NCBI GenBank assembly: GCA_036768485.1
Contig: JAVLUZ010000615.1
Coordinates: 310,001-374,000 of the forward strand
DNA: 64,000 bases
From: Mermis nigrescens
Lineage: Eukaryota > Nematoda > Enoplea > Mermithida > Mermithidae
Direction of reading: 5' to 3'
Part shown: in pieces, positions 56,401 through 58,674 of the stretch
How the letters are laid out: every line of letters starts with the position of its first letter
How positions within the stretch are numbered: the stretch's first letter is position 1
Made by a program: the position numbers and the translations under genes
The notes under the pieces: generated by a model
Told to the model about the DNA's origin: nothing
Databases searched by the model: none
Seen by the model: the letters and a program-made list of their open reading frames with translations, nothing else

Positions 56401-58674
56401 GTAATTTATAACCATAGGTGGGCAGCACCGAAATTCTGGGGGGGGGTGAAAAAATTTTCAAAGGTCAAAAAATGGTCTTAAAAGTGTCGTATGGCGAGAA
56501 AAAACACCATTTTTCGACGTTTCTCATCGAGCACTTTCCAATGGCATCAAAAAATCGCTAAAAAAGCAAAAAAAATTCAAAATTTGAATTCTGGGGGGTA
56601 TTTTGATTTCTGGGGGGGGGTATTTCAACTTCTGGGGGTGCATACCATATGTGGGCAGCAAGAAAATTCTGGGGGGTGCAAGATTTTTTGAAGGTCAAAA
56701 AATGGCCCTGAAAATGGTAGTATGGCGATAAAAACACCATTTTTCGACGTTTCTCATCAAGCACTATCCATTTGCATCAAAAAATTGCGAAAACAACGAA
56801 AAAAATTCTCAAAAATTGAATTCTGAGGGGGGTATTTTGATTTCTGGGGGTATTTTGGTTTCTGGGGGTGCATACCCCCCACGCCCAGGTGTGGTACATA
56901 CCCCCCACGCCCATGTGTGTTTATAAATCTATTCATCTTTTGTGTTGAGTGCGAAACTTTCTAATTGATAGTGACCAAAAATTTTTATGCCAAAACGTTC
57001 CGGAATGTCAGAATTGAGAAGGAGTCCATTTTCGACAAAACGCGATTTACATCTTGAGAAGAAAGAAAAGGCGAATTTTTTGGTACCACGAGGCACGCGT
57101 CTTATAACGTCAATTTTCCCTATAAATCTAAACGCGCTATTTTTTGCAGACCATACAATTTTAATGCGTTAAATATGTTAAATACGAAATTTTATATTTA
57201 AATTTTCGTTTATAATGTTGTTTATTTTAGCAACGTCCCAAATATGCCGAGTGACATGCTTTTGTACAGAACCGTTTCGTATTAAGAGCGATTTGAGTGT
57301 GAAAAGTACCACCTGGACAGTTTTCAGAGCAGATAAATATGTAGCCACTTGTTTCAGCTAACCTTTGCATCATGTCAAATAACATTTCAAATTTATAAGC
57401 TGCATAAAAATGAAAATGAAAGCACGTGACTTAAAAATATTCAAATAAACGATAATAAAATAGTTAAGCATGCATATAAAGCTGACGATAATATTAGGTA
57501 GGGTCTTCCAAGAGAAGAACACTTGAATGCAGCTGGCTGGGATAAAATTTAATAAGCCAAATTCGAGAGAAATTGAAATAAAACTCAAATAATAAGTTAT
57601 ATTTTAAACGCGCATAGCATCTTTAAGTCTTGAAAAATGAGCTTGCTGAGCGAGAGTTGTAAACTAAGAGGAGCTTAAAGTTTAAACCGACCATTAAATT
57701 ATAAAGATAATAATAAAAAATCTTTTTTTATTATCATTTTTTTCAAAACTATTCTTTTATGATCAGTCGCATCTTTAAGTCTGTTTGAATCTAATAAATT
57801 ATACTGACCTCTTATACCAATGTTGGGATCTTTATCGACTCAGTTTAAAGAAAGTTTCTGATTATTTAATGAACGAATATTAAACTAAATATAATATAAA
57901 GTAAGTGTTTACACTCCTCCCTCAGTTTACACAGCAGTCAGATTAAACGATTTAAAAAAATCGCATATCATGATATTCACCAGCGTTCTATTAAACGATA
58001 GTCGTGTTTTGTTTTTTCACCTTTTTTAATTTTATATTTTTAGAAAATCTAGCAGCCTAATGTAAAACAGTTTTGTGGGATAAAGCGCCGCGCGCCAATC
58101 CATTGCTATGCGCAAAATCGTGATCCGTGCTCCGGTTTAAAGTGCCTTCGTAATCGATTTAAATCGCTCATTTTATTTCATCTTAGTTTATATTTTATTA
58201 TTTTATTATTTTACAAATTTTGGAATTATTTTTTCATGCCTAATTATCGGCAACGTGGTTAATCGAAACGCGTAAGTAATGAATAGCAGGCGAATTTTTA
58301 ATATTGTGTAACAAAACAATTTTAAGTCGTTTAAACTTGCGTCATAATTTTTTCCAATTACCTGTAGATCGGATATGATCGAAAAATGCACGTCTTCCTT
58401 TTGTTCTTGCAAAAAATGAAAACTGACCGAATTCAACGTATAACTGCGCAATTTATAATCGCGTAATAGAACCTAAACGATTAGTTAAAAATAATAGGGC
58501 TACAGTATGAAATTTAAATTGAAATTTTTCTACTTGTAAAAGGTCAAACTGAACTCGACCTTCCATGTTACAGTATTTATTTTCTCGCCGCCCCATTTGC
58601 TTCGATTGTATATTGACCGTCCGCAAGACGGTTTTTGTGTTCTTGATTCGGCCCAGAAAAGGGAATGACTTGCG
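2325..58674 (-). CDS. POLD1: POLD1, DNA polymerase delta catalytic subunit: ten internal exons (both ends outside the window)
   Basis: Polymerase delta is the replicative B-family polymerase that makes and proofreads the lagging strand in the nucleus; its partners are PCNA and the small delta subunits. The exons, in transcript order, are 58674-58534, 58472-58362, 52298-52107, 51440-51352, 46521-46408, 42404-42269, 39751-39626, 37122-37027, 6291-6154 and 2497-2325. They sum to 1,316 bp and read without a stop. The seen motifs are Exo III (YCLKDAY), motif A (DFASLYPSI), motif B (KISANSVYG) and motif C (YGDTDS). Catalytic aspartates of the palm are present. This corresponds to roughly residues 415-870 of the human protein (numbering from memory). 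Exo I and Exo II must lie upstream of 64,000; the CysA/CysB C-terminus must lie left of position 1. All junctions are GT..AG and phase-compatible, so I call a live gene rather than a pseudogene. Introns range from 61 bp to 30.7 kb. Confidence 0.97.
2560..2847 (+). mobile_element. MITE-B, 288 bp
   Basis: It begins CAGACATGCACGTG and ends TGTGTATCTATG, with a perfect 8-bp TSD GTCTGGAG (2552-2559 and 2848-2855). It aligns end to end with the copies at 59,304 and (reverse) 55,652. It sits 62 nt upstream of the e10 acceptor, antisense to the gene. Confidence 0.9.
3293..4390. mobile_element. Non-autonomous hAT-like element with GGCACCGG-rich arms, 1,098 bp
   Basis: The termini are inverted copies of TAGTGATGTCC. 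A perfect 8-bp TSD, ATCAAAAT, flanks them (3285-3292 and 4391-4398). Inside each end lies a cluster of GGCACCGG/CCGGTGCC motifs (about 3,305-3,400 and 4,316-4,380) in inverted arrangement. The roughly 900-bp middle is AT-rich and has only a 78-residue frame with no similarity I recognise. Confidence 0.9.
4814..5232 (+). mobile_element. MITE-C, 419 bp
   Basis: It starts CACACGTGTTCTTGG and ends GTACACGTATA. The flanks GGCGAAAC (806-813 of the 4.8-kb line, i.e. 4806-4813) and GGTGAAAC (5233-5240) match in 7 of 8 positions. It has the inner motif GCTTCGCGC near 5,018. Reverse copies lie at 19.7 and 26.3 kb. Confidence 0.8.
5926..6106 (+). mobile_element. MITE-H, 181 bp
   Basis: The ends are CAGGCAGGTAGCT and AGCTACGTGCCTG. 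The flanks CACAGCAT (5918-5925) and CACAACAT (6107-6114) match in 7 of 8. It is a close relative of the copy at 34,409. It lies 47 nt inside the intron from the e9 donor. Confidence 0.88.
6154..6291 (-). CDS. POLD1: POLD1 exon e9 (46 codons, motif C)
   Basis: The frame reads [20 protein letters not shown], then [19 protein letters not shown] and IKLEFEK. YGDTDS is motif C, with the two catalytic aspartates of the palm. The join e8-e9 gives [11 protein letters not shown]. The acceptor is CTTCAG before ATT; the donor is GAAAAG|GTTTAC, not a strong consensus but the one that gives EK-VYYPYLL with the next exon. A 181-bp MITE-H starts 47 nt into the following intron. Confidence 0.97.
7069..7863. 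mobile_element. MITE-E/J-like element with several GC hairpins, about 795 bp
   Basis: The left end is CCCGTATCCAGG and the right end is ATACGGGCCTG, an inverted pair. The flanks share a direct repeat ATGATCCCCAAC (ends at 7068; restarts at 7860), longer than the usual 8 bp. Inside are four variants of GGCGCGAAGCGCC (near 7396, 7499, 7599 and 7671). Confidence 0.65.
8215..8365 (+). repeat. Dispersed direct repeat, first copy (about 150 bp)
   Basis: This segment, from the AAAACTTATTGTA block to the GAAATATTCACAATT block, recurs at 9498-9645 in the same orientation with clear but imperfect identity. A 73-residue open frame starts inside it but is not shared intact by the second copy. Confidence 0.7.
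8585..8720 (+). repeat. R-N dispersed repeat copy
   Basis: It has the block GGTTCTAATGCGCTCGTG followed by CTGCCGTCTT and a CATCACAGCATAGG block. The same order recurs at 12,090-12,215. Shorter matches around CTGCCGTCTTC occur near 17,075-17,110, 30,880 and 34,325. Confidence 0.55.
8918..9440 (+). repeat. Degenerate tandem repeat, about three units of ~173 bp
   Basis: Units starting near 8918, 9093 and 9266 share, in order, a GTCAACTAA-like start, a GGTTATGAATC-like block, an AAAAATA block, a CGCACTTAG block and a GGTGTAAAGT block. Identity is low, so the borders are approximate. The period is in the size range of satellite monomers. Confidence 0.5.
9498..9645 (+). repeat. Dispersed direct repeat, second copy
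   Basis: This is the partner of 8215-8365, sharing TGATTAGGAAATC, GTATGATCCC and GAAATATTCACAATT in the same order. The spacing of 1.28 kb and the tandem units in between suggest a segmental duplication or a large repeat unit. Confidence 0.7.
11333..11703 (+). mobile_element. MITE-E copy, about 370 bp
   Basis: It begins CAGTGCCGTATTTACAGG and ends ATCCTGGATATGGGCCTG. The inner blocks match 17,374-17,666 (a GATAATGC-like patch, then TTTTTGCGAGATATCCCGAC, then CCAATTTATGTTAGGTCCG). The flanks show no clean 8-bp duplication. Confidence 0.65.
11795..11969 (+). mobile_element. MITE-B, partial
   Basis: The right half of MITE-B is recognisable, from the AATCGTCTTCAAAGTGCTT block to CACGCTATGCATTTATG. 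The left end has decayed or is missing. Confidence 0.6.
12090..12215 (+). repeat. R-N dispersed repeat copy
   Basis: This copy parallels 8585-8720, with GGGTTCTAACGCGCTCGTG, CTGCCGTCTTC and later CAGTTGCTGACGTAAG. The superfamily is unknown. No convincing tRNA-type A and B boxes were seen, so I do not call it a SINE. Confidence 0.55.
12894..13277 (-). mobile_element. MITE-E copy, reverse orientation
   Basis: The left border CATCCAGGATTCGGCC and right border AATACGGCCCTT are the MITE-E ends in reverse. The GC hairpin GGCGCGAAGCGCCG lies near 13,140. No clear TSD is visible. Confidence 0.65.
14383..14611 (+). mobile_element. MITE-A, nested in MITE-I, 229 bp
   Basis: It starts CACACCTGAG and ends GCTGCCCACGTATG. 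The flanks ATTCCAAC (14375-14382) and ATCCCAAC (14612-14619) match in 7 of 8 and are host-element sequence, which proves insertion into the older MITE-I. Confidence 0.87.
14722..14755 (+). repeat. Short tandem duplication with internal palindrome
   Basis: GAGGTCATTTACCTCCAAC occurs twice in a row. Each copy contains the inverted pair GGAGGT / ACCTCC. It lies inside the MITE-I at 14,350-14,801. Confidence 0.75.
14996..15674 (+). mobile_element. MITE-J, 679 bp
   Basis: The ends are ACAAACCCGTATCTAG and CTGGATATGGGGTT. A perfect 8-bp repeat GGATACAT flanks them (14988-14995 and 15675-15682). The inner parts, including ACGTTCC..GCG and a TTCGGCCTTCGCG patch, match the copy at 17,705-18,400. Confidence 0.8.
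15872..16094 (+). mobile_element. MITE-A, old copy
   Basis: The MITE-A body is clear (CCCCAGAATTCAAGTTTTG, ATGCTAATGGATAGTGCT, GATGCTGCCCAGCTATG). The first 40 bp have diverged and no TSD is readable. Confidence 0.7.
17150..17345 (+). mobile_element. MITE-G-like remnant
   Basis: It contains the spaced motifs CACAAAGATTTTTG, ATCTTTGTACAATG and CACAAAGACTTTCTGG seen at the ends of MITE-G. The middle of MITE-G is missing. Confidence 0.5.
17374..17666 (+). mobile_element. MITE-E, 293 bp with perfect TSD
   Basis: It starts CAGGGCCGTATTTAAGG and ends CCTGGATACGCGCATA. The perfect 8-bp TSD is CTACGAGA (17366-17373 and 17667-17674). This is the best-defined MITE-E copy in the window. Confidence 0.88.
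17705..18400 (+). mobile_element. MITE-J, about 700 bp
   Basis: The ends are CTCGTATCC and CCTGGATATGGGGTGG. The flanks AACAAGCA and AACAAGTG match in 6 of 8. It carries GGCGCTTCGCGCC near 17,820 and lies directly downstream of the MITE-E copy. Confidence 0.72.
18716..18795 (-). repeat. GCGCCAAAAC minisatellite, left array
   Basis: Four or five copies of a ~14-17-bp unit TTTTGGCGCGGCCG are present in reverse orientation relative to the array at 22,205. Both begin after a GGACATTTTGGCGCAG stretch when read towards the centre. Confidence 0.75.
19675..20064 (-). mobile_element. MITE-C, reverse copy
   Basis: It runs from AAATGTACAGCTTGGG to CCCCATGAACACGTAG. The inner blocks match 26,314-26,690 closely (TTTTTGACGTTTCGGACAAT, GGGGGTCGCGCAGCCATTTT). 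No clean TSD is visible. Confidence 0.7.
20190..21952. mobile_element. Foldback element with inverted minisatellite arms, about 1.76 kb
   Basis: The left arm (20,190-20,372) is made of CCCGCTAGACCCACC units. The right arm (21,795-21,952) holds the same units in reverse, in the same order and with the same variants, including CCACGTGCATAATGAG and CTGTCTCGGAAGACCCA. The two arms could pair into a ~160-bp stem. The loop is 1.4 kb of AT-rich DNA. There is no coding frame. The architecture matches FB-type foldback elements; no TSD is resolved. Confidence 0.8.
20575..21480. repeat. TTAATTAA-rich low-complexity loop
   Basis: The palindrome TTAATTAA and its shifts (TAATTAAT, ATTAATTA) recur every 10-30 bp over about 900 bp. 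A 50-bp block is duplicated in tandem at 20,587-20,690 (ACTAATTAATAAGGATCAAT). The region lies between the arms of the foldback element. Confidence 0.8.
21953..22197 (+). mobile_element. MITE-A at the outer edge of the foldback arm, 245 bp
   Basis: It starts CCACCTGGGCGTGG (one base short of the usual CACACC) and ends GCTGCCCACGTATG. A perfect 8-bp TSD GACGGGAC lies at 21945-21952 and 22198-22205. The target was the end of the foldback right arm. Confidence 0.9.
22205..22326 (+). repeat. GCGCCAAAAC minisatellite, right array
   Basis: About eight degenerate copies of GCGCCAAAACGGCC occur here. The array is an inverted partner of the one at 18,716-18,795. It lies just outside the foldback element and its flanking MITE-A. 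Confidence 0.8.
22870..23160 (+). repeat. Degenerate repeat cluster with TTATTCCGCG / GTTCTGTCATACCG motifs
   Basis: Motifs such as TTTTATCCCGGAATAGCG, CTATTCCGCGTTCTGTCAT and GGCGGAATAAAAG recur four to six times in both orientations over 290 bp, without a strict period. The family is unknown. Confidence 0.6.
23225..23590 (-). mobile_element. MITE-C-like partial copy
   Basis: The segment has the GCATGGGAAATCTGGG end, a TTTTTCGGTGTTTCTGAC block and ATGGCGCGAAGCGTCGAAAA, as in other MITE-C copies, but the right end has diverged. The 62-residue frame inside is a by-product. Confidence 0.55.
24659..24977 (+). mobile_element. MITE-E, 319 bp
   Basis: It starts CAGTGCCGTAAGGGCGG and ends CCTGGAAACGGGCCAG. 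The flanks CACAGTGG and CGCAGTAG match in 6 of 8. The inner body matches the copies at 17.4 and 11.3 kb. Confidence 0.75.
25495..25745 (-). mobile_element. MITE-I-like degenerate patch
   Basis: Blocks resembling the reverse of MITE-I are present (TCGAAATTTCGG, AAATGGTCAAAAAAG), but neither end is clear. The 96-residue open frame across it is not coding by any sign I can see. Confidence 0.35.
26314..26690 (-). mobile_element. MITE-C, reverse copy
   Basis: It runs from CATAGAAATCTGGGGGTC to CCCCAAGAACACGCATG. It includes GGCGCGAAGCGCTGAAA near 26,519. It is a near full-length relative of 4,814-5,232. Confidence 0.72.
27121..27534 (+). mobile_element. MITE-G, 414 bp
   Basis: It starts CACGGTTTTTTTGTATTCGG and ends CTTGTACAAAAAAACGCTA. 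The flanks AATGAAAC (27113-27120) and AATGAAGC (27535-27542) match in 7 of 8. GC hairpin variants lie near 27,220 and 27,310. Confidence 0.82.
27615..27955 (+). repeat. R-L repeat copy, about 340 bp
   Basis: The segment from GACAGGTAATGTCC to CCTGCCGACCCTGACCTTG matches 37,840-38,152 block by block, including CTGACGGAACGTTTTTT and TATAATGCAGTCAAA. It is probably another MITE family, but no TSD was resolved. Confidence 0.75.
27958..28335 (+). mobile_element. MITE-D copy
   Basis: It opens GGCTTACCCCCAGAAAAATT, carries TTTTCGGCGCTCCGTGCCG near 28,115, and ends around CATACCGCGCATG. The layout is shared with 33,830, 41,592, 43,250 and the right half of 60,107-60,712. Confidence 0.65.
29378..29512 (-). 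mobile_element. MITE-A fragment nested in the hAT element
   Basis: It begins CATATGTGGGCAGCAACC and carries AAAAATGGTCTTAAAAATG and CATTTTCGAGGTTTCTCATT in the reverse MITE-A order. It breaks off after GAGCACTA, so it is truncated. Confidence 0.7.
29569..29913 (+). pseudogene. hAT transposase C-terminal domain relic
   Basis: One frame reads [15 protein letters not shown] and then [17 protein letters not shown], followed by a shift after SR and a stop. The next frame reads [20 protein letters not shown] and IISIEKD, then a second shift leads to [16 protein letters not shown] and a TAA stop. The order SAERSFS..KL.K..LRS.M...RL..LA.LSIE is the conserved dimerisation domain at the C-terminus of hAT transposases. 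It carries at least two frameshifts and an in-frame stop, and the N-terminal and catalytic parts were not recognised. It cannot make an active enzyme. hAT transposases act on TIRs and leave 8-bp duplications, which fits the MITEs around it. Confidence 0.9.
30590..31710 (+). repeat. Large dispersed repeat, first copy (interrupted by MITE-B)
   Basis: Blocks AACGCAAGAAACGATTAA, GTCGCCGTCTTC and, after the MITE-B, GGAACTGGTTCG and AAATTTACGGGTTTAA recur in the same order at 34,240-34,970. The TE class is unknown. The pair predates the MITE insertions, since each copy is interrupted by a different family. Confidence 0.6.
31000..31237 (+). mobile_element. MITE-B copy
   Basis: It runs from ATGCATGTAGACG through CCCCAGAATGG and TTTTACTAGTTTTCAGGTC to GATCGGCCATG and ACATCTATG. 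The body aligns with 2,560-2,847. No clean TSD is visible. Confidence 0.72.
31722..33030. mobile_element. Long-TIR element with TAA duplication (PIF/Harbinger-like), 1,309 bp
   Basis: The first ~105 bp (31,722-31,826) and the last ~100 bp (32,930-33,030) are inverted copies. Both start AGGCTCATTC and continue through CAGGATCGCGTC, AGGATTATA and CTAAAAATAGCGCAACTT. The flanks are TAA on each side (31719-31721 and 33031-33033). Extra CCATTCATACTT subterminal motifs lie at 31,845-31,905. There is no transposase frame. A MITE-I-like patch at 32,765-32,935 is probably nested. Confidence 0.82.
33406..33485. mobile_element. 80-bp hairpin element with 9-bp flanking direct repeats
   Basis: The arms AGTTAAGCGTGTCTC and GAGACACCCTTAACT are inverted (one mismatch). 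The segment is flanked by perfect direct repeats ACTGTCGGT (33397-33405 and 33486-33494). A second inner pairing, CAATG with CATTG, makes a stem-loop of pre-miRNA size. It could be a minimal MITE or a structured RNA. Confidence 0.55.
33830..34175 (+). mobile_element. MITE-D copy
   Basis: It runs from GATCTCGGGAGGGG to CCCATACCGTGCAT. It carries TTGGACGCTTCGCGCCGAAA near 33,955. It aligns with 27,958-28,335. Confidence 0.65.
34240..34970 (+). repeat. Large dispersed repeat, second copy (interrupted by MITE-H)
   Basis: The order is CGAACGCAACAAAACGATTA, GTGCTGCCGTCT, the MITE-H, then AGGAGTTGGCGCAAAAAACG and AAAGTAAACGGGTTTAATG. It is the partner of 30,590-31,710. Confidence 0.6.
34409..34579 (+). 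mobile_element. MITE-H, 171 bp with perfect TIRs
   Basis: The ends are CAGGCACGTAGCT and its exact inverse AGCTACGTGCCTG. The flanks ATGGACAC (34401-34408) and ATGGGCAC (34580-34587) match in 7 of 8. It is nearly the same as 5,926-6,106. Confidence 0.9.
35074..35342 (+). mobile_element. MITE-B copy
   Basis: It begins CAAACGTGCACTTGGGG and ends ACGCTGTGCATGTGTG. It contains CCCAGAATGGAAGCAAGG and TTTATACCAGTTTTTGAGG. The flanks do not give a clean TSD. Confidence 0.75.
35796..36826 (+). repeat. Tandem triplication of a 345-bp unit
   Basis: The units start at 35,796, 36,141 and 36,486, each with GAATTTTTGGCATTTCTTAG. They differ by only a few bases (for example CTTTATAT against TTATTTAT, and one C missing from a C-run in the third). 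Each of the first two units holds an 83-codon open frame, but the third is frameshifted. The array ends 200 bp from the e8 donor. Confidence 0.93.
37027..37122 (-). CDS. POLD1: POLD1 exon e8 (32 codons)
   Basis: The frame reads [20 protein letters not shown] and [12 protein letters not shown]. This is the FGR..IE.T helix between motifs B and C, the same 32 residues as in human. The acceptor is AATTCTAG before AGC; the donor is GCTAAG|GTTAGT. Both are phase 0. The exon is followed by a 30.7-kb intron. A MITE-A copy lies 39 nt upstream, and the 345-bp tandem array lies 200 bp downstream. Confidence 0.97.
37162..37409 (+). mobile_element. MITE-A, 248 bp with perfect TSD
   Basis: It starts CACACCTGGGCGTGG and ends GCTGCCCACGTATG. 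The perfect 8-bp TSD is CCAGGCAC (37154-37161 and 37410-37417). It lies 39 nt upstream of the e8 acceptor. Confidence 0.92.
37840..38152 (+). repeat. R-L repeat copy
   Basis: This is the partner of 27,615-27,955. It starts GCCGGACAGGTACTGTCCGG, a hairpin-forming end, and carries GGCGCCACGCGCCAG near 37,938. Confidence 0.75.
38345..38548 (+). mobile_element. MITE-A, 204 bp with perfect TSD
   Basis: It starts CACACATGGGCGTGG and ends GCTCCCCACCTATG. The perfect 8-bp TSD is GTCAAACT (38337-38344 and 38549-38556). About 40 bp of the middle (the GATAGTGCTTGATGAG block) are deleted. Confidence 0.92.
39095..39275 (+). mobile_element. MITE-I-like remnant
   Basis: The order TTAGTCGTCCC, CCCCAGAATCAAAAATTTTT, GACCCCAATTTTTG matches the MITE-I body. 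The ACATGTAAC ends are not visible. Confidence 0.5.
39626..39751 (-). CDS. POLD1: POLD1 exon e7 (42 codons, motif B)
   Basis: The frame reads [14 protein letters not shown] and [20 protein letters not shown], ending [17 protein letters not shown] is polymerase motif B, which binds the incoming nucleotide. The segment is nearly identical to the human 42-residue stretch. The acceptor is CGTTACAG before GAG; the donor is TCTCAG|GTAACA. Both ends are phase 0. Confidence 0.98.
40016..41082 (+). mobile_element. MITE-F, full-length copy interrupted by MITE-G
   Basis: The left end is CATCGGCGGATTC and the right end is CCTAGATCCGTCATTG. The flanks GCTGAAGC (40008-40015) and GTTGAAGC (41083-41090) match in 7 of 8. 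Without the nested element (40,212-40,643) it is about 627 bp, close to the 585-bp copy at 61,332. Confidence 0.87.
40212..40643 (+). mobile_element. MITE-G, 432 bp, nested in MITE-F
   Basis: It starts CACAGTTTTTTGTATTCGG and ends ATAAGAAAAACTA. A perfect 8-bp TSD CCAGGAAG (40204-40211 and 40644-40651) is made of MITE-F sequence. The 20-bp palindrome TCTTTGTACATGTACAAAGA lies at 40,270-40,289. Confidence 0.92.
41592..41950 (+). mobile_element. MITE-D copy
   Basis: It carries the ordered blocks TTTGGGGGTTTCATCC, TTTCCGCTCTTCGCGCCAT, TATTTTGTTCACATTACTCG and CCGGATTCCCATTTGGTGCA. The ends are diffuse and no TSD is clear. Confidence 0.6.
42269..42404 (-). CDS. POLD1: POLD1 exon e6 (45 codons, fingers domain)
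   Basis: The frame reads [14 protein letters not shown], then [20 protein letters not shown] and [12 protein letters not shown]. These match the POLD1 fingers entry (TPxGxx[21 protein letters not shown]). The acceptor is TTTCGCAG before ACTCAAAG; the first base completes the AAA codon begun in e5. The donor is AAAAAA|GTAAAT, phase 0. A truncated MITE-F copy ends about 35 nt upstream of the acceptor. Confidence 0.97.
42440..42559 (-). mobile_element. MITE-F, truncated copy next to the e6 acceptor
   Basis: Read on the minus strand it starts CAGTGGCGGATCTAGGATTT and follows the 1,358-1,545 copy for about 115 bp (GGGCGGAAAAATTAGCCG, AAAATCGCTAAAAATCGCTC). It stops about 35 nt short of exon e6, with the other terminus missing. 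Confidence 0.85.
42569..43020 (+). mobile_element. MITE-G, 452 bp with perfect TSD
   Basis: It starts CACGGTTTTTTTGTATTCGG and ends TTTGTACAAAAAAAACTG. The perfect 8-bp TSD is CTGCCAAC (42561-42568 and 43021-43028). It carries the 20-bp palindrome at 42,631-42,650, GGCGCTTCGCGCC at 42,710, and a second GTACATGTAC site near 42,984. Confidence 0.93.
43250..43665 (+). mobile_element. MITE-D copy
   Basis: The blocks TTTACCCCCAGAAAAG, TTTCGACTCTTCGCGCCAT, TCTCCCGTTCAGTTTACATC and CAGAATTCGCTTGCTGCGCA follow the MITE-D order. No clean TSD was found. Confidence 0.62.
43925..44000. repeat. AT simple repeat (TTTATAATTT type)
   Basis: AATTTATAATTT is repeated with small shifts over about 75 bp. It is low-complexity DNA with no other feature. 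Confidence 0.85.
44105..44735. mobile_element. R-M inverted-repeat element with GGTGGGTC repeats
   Basis: Inverted flanks carry GTTTCATTTAACTT and CTACAAAAGTGTTTTAAAAC on the left (44,112-44,190), and their inverse on the right (44,660-44,728). Between them lie five or six units of ~26 bp with GGTGGGTC and CCCTGAAAAA (44,285-44,425). Then follow repeated GCCCCGTCCAACTT blocks. A partial second copy lies at 53,745-53,860. Confidence 0.7.
45345..45880 (+). mobile_element. MITE-C, interrupted by MITE-A
   Basis: It starts CATACGTGTTCTTTGGGG and continues with GACCCCTCAGAATAGCAACT, resumes after the nested element, and includes TTTCGGCGCTTTGGGCCG. The far end appears truncated after AAATCTCCG. 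Confidence 0.72.
45422..45564 (+). mobile_element. MITE-A, 143 bp, nested in MITE-C
   Basis: It starts CACACAAGGGCGTGG and ends GCTGCTTACGCATG. The perfect 8-bp TSD GCCGCGAC (45414-45421 and 45565-45572) is MITE-C sequence. It is shortened in the middle relative to the 248-bp copies. Confidence 0.9.
46408..46521 (-). CDS. POLD1: POLD1 exon e5 (motif A of the polymerase palm)
   Basis: The frame reads [20 protein letters not shown] and [19 protein letters not shown] is polymerase motif A, with the first catalytic aspartate and the steric-gate tyrosine region. The exon begins with one base (A) that completes GGA from e4, after the acceptor CATGCAG, and ends CAA AA|GTAAGC; the following exon adds A to make AAA. 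A longer overlapping open frame in another phase is a shadow of this exon. A MITE-A copy begins 57 nt upstream of the acceptor. Confidence 0.97.
46579..46736 (+). mobile_element. MITE-A, short copy near e5
   Basis: It starts CACACATGGGCGAAGG and ends GCTGCCCGTGCGTG. The flanks TTTAGGAC and TTTAGAGC match in 6 of 8. It lies 57 nt upstream of the e5 acceptor and shares its shortened middle with 45,422-45,564. Confidence 0.8.
47715..47915 (+). mobile_element. MITE-I copy, 201 bp
   Basis: The ends are TGTACAAATGTAAC and GCCGTTACATATA. The flanks CAGTCTGG (47707-47714) and TAGTCTGG (47916-47923) match in 7 of 8. The body has GAACCCCACCCGAAGTTGG and GTCGTCCCC, as in the copy at 52,785. Confidence 0.83.
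47930..48105 (+). mobile_element. MITE-A-like degenerate patch
   Basis: Blocks CCTCCAGAATCG, GAGCTCGATGAAAAACTTCG and AGAATTAGGGCGCTGC follow the MITE-A order, with strong divergence. Confidence 0.4.
48987..49819 (+). mobile_element. MITE-G, old enlarged copy, 833 bp
   Basis: It starts CACGGTTCATTTATTTTTG and ends AAAAAACAGTG. The flanks GCGGCAAC and CTGGCAAC match in 6 of 8. The GTACATGTAC site lies near 49,773 and CGCTTTGCGCCG near 49,590. The extra length suggests an insertion I cannot delimit. Confidence 0.68.
51352..51440 (-). CDS. POLD1: POLD1 exon e4 (29 codons plus 2 bases)
   Basis: The frame reads [20 protein letters not shown] and then [10 protein letters not shown]. The second part is the conserved GATVIEP motif that precedes motif A in delta polymerases. 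The variable acidic stretch before it (SEASEEYEG) is as expected for this linker. The exon ends GG|GTAAGT in phase 2; the next exon supplies A to complete a glycine codon. The acceptor is weak-looking: a pyrimidine tract followed by CTTAAAAAG before GCA. No other AG gives the right phase and sequence. Confidence 0.94.
51441..52106 (-). other. POLD1 intron between e3 and e4
   Basis: A 666-bp AT-rich intron. I see no recognisable mobile element in it, which is unusual for this gene. Confidence 0.9.
52107..52298 (-). CDS. POLD1: POLD1 exon e3 (64 codons, Exo III motif)
   Basis: The exon starts [19 protein letters not shown], the Exo III motif YxxxD whose aspartate binds the proofreading metal. 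It continues with [19 protein letters not shown] and ends SQLLRK, typical of the bridge between exonuclease and polymerase domains. The acceptor is TTTCTACAG before AAT; the donor is CGCAAA|GTGAGC. Both are phase 0. The join e2-e3 gives [13 protein letters not shown], collinear with human DLQNGNDQTRRR. At 192 bp this is the longest exon in the window. Confidence 0.97.
52785..52966 (+). mobile_element. MITE-I, 182 bp with perfect TSD
   Basis: The ends are CAGACATGTAACAGGG and CCGTTACATGTACTATG. The perfect 8-bp TSD is AACCCGAT (52777-52784 and 52967-52974). This is the reference copy for the family. Confidence 0.91.
53745..53860 (+). repeat. R-M partial copy
   Basis: GTACAAAACATAGCCC, GGTCAAACTTTTGG and ATTGCCCATG follow the same order as 44,525-44,630. 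Confidence 0.65.
55652..55930 (-). mobile_element. MITE-B, 279 bp with perfect TSD
   Basis: On the plus strand it runs from CATAAACGCACAGCG to CCACGTGCATGTCTG. The perfect 8-bp TSD is TTCAGGAC (55644-55651 and 55931-55938). It is in reverse orientation to the other MITE-B copies. Confidence 0.92.
56413..56919 (-). mobile_element. MITE-A interrupted by a second MITE-A
   Basis: The outer copy runs from CATAGGTGGGCAGC to CCACGCCCATGTGTG. The flanks TTTATAAC (56405-56412) and TTTATAAA (56920-56927) match in 7 of 8. Removing the inner copy restores one continuous element of about 250 bp. Confidence 0.9.
56646..56893 (-). mobile_element. MITE-A, 248 bp, nested in MITE-A
   Basis: It runs from CATATGTGGGCAGC to CACGCCCAGGTGTG. 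The flanks GTGCATAC (56638-56645) and GTACATAC (56894-56901) match in 7 of 8 and belong to the outer MITE-A. Confidence 0.91.
58362..58472 (-). CDS. POLD1: POLD1 exon e2 (37 codons, exonuclease domain)
   Basis: The frame reads [19 protein letters not shown] followed by [16 protein letters not shown]. This is the helix region just before Exo III and includes the LN-VS stretch where human proofreading-defect mutations are known. The acceptor is TCGTTTAG before GTT and the donor is CTACAG|GTAATT; both are phase 0. It is separated from e1 by only 61 bp (GTAGAA...TTTAG), an intron size common in insects, in contrast with the kilobase introns elsewhere in the gene. Confidence 0.96.
58473..58533 (-). 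other. POLD1 61-bp intron between e1 and e2
   Basis: The sequence runs GTAGAA to TTTAG and is AT-rich, with no room for a transposon. It is the only short intron in the window. Confidence 0.95.
58534..58674 (-). CDS. POLD1: POLD1 exon e1 (47 codons, exonuclease domain)
   Basis: The frame reads [10 protein letters not shown], then QSKQMGRRE, and ends [12 protein letters not shown]. These match the POLD1 segment between Exo II and Exo III (human FPFLGRV ... QSKQTGRRD ... GRVQMDMLQ). The acceptor is TTTCGCAG before CGC; an alternative AAG six bases further in would drop two residues. The donor is CAA|GTAGAA. Both ends are phase 0. The upstream exon, which should carry the Exo II motif NFD-PYL, was not found between 58,675 and 64,000. 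Confidence 0.95.
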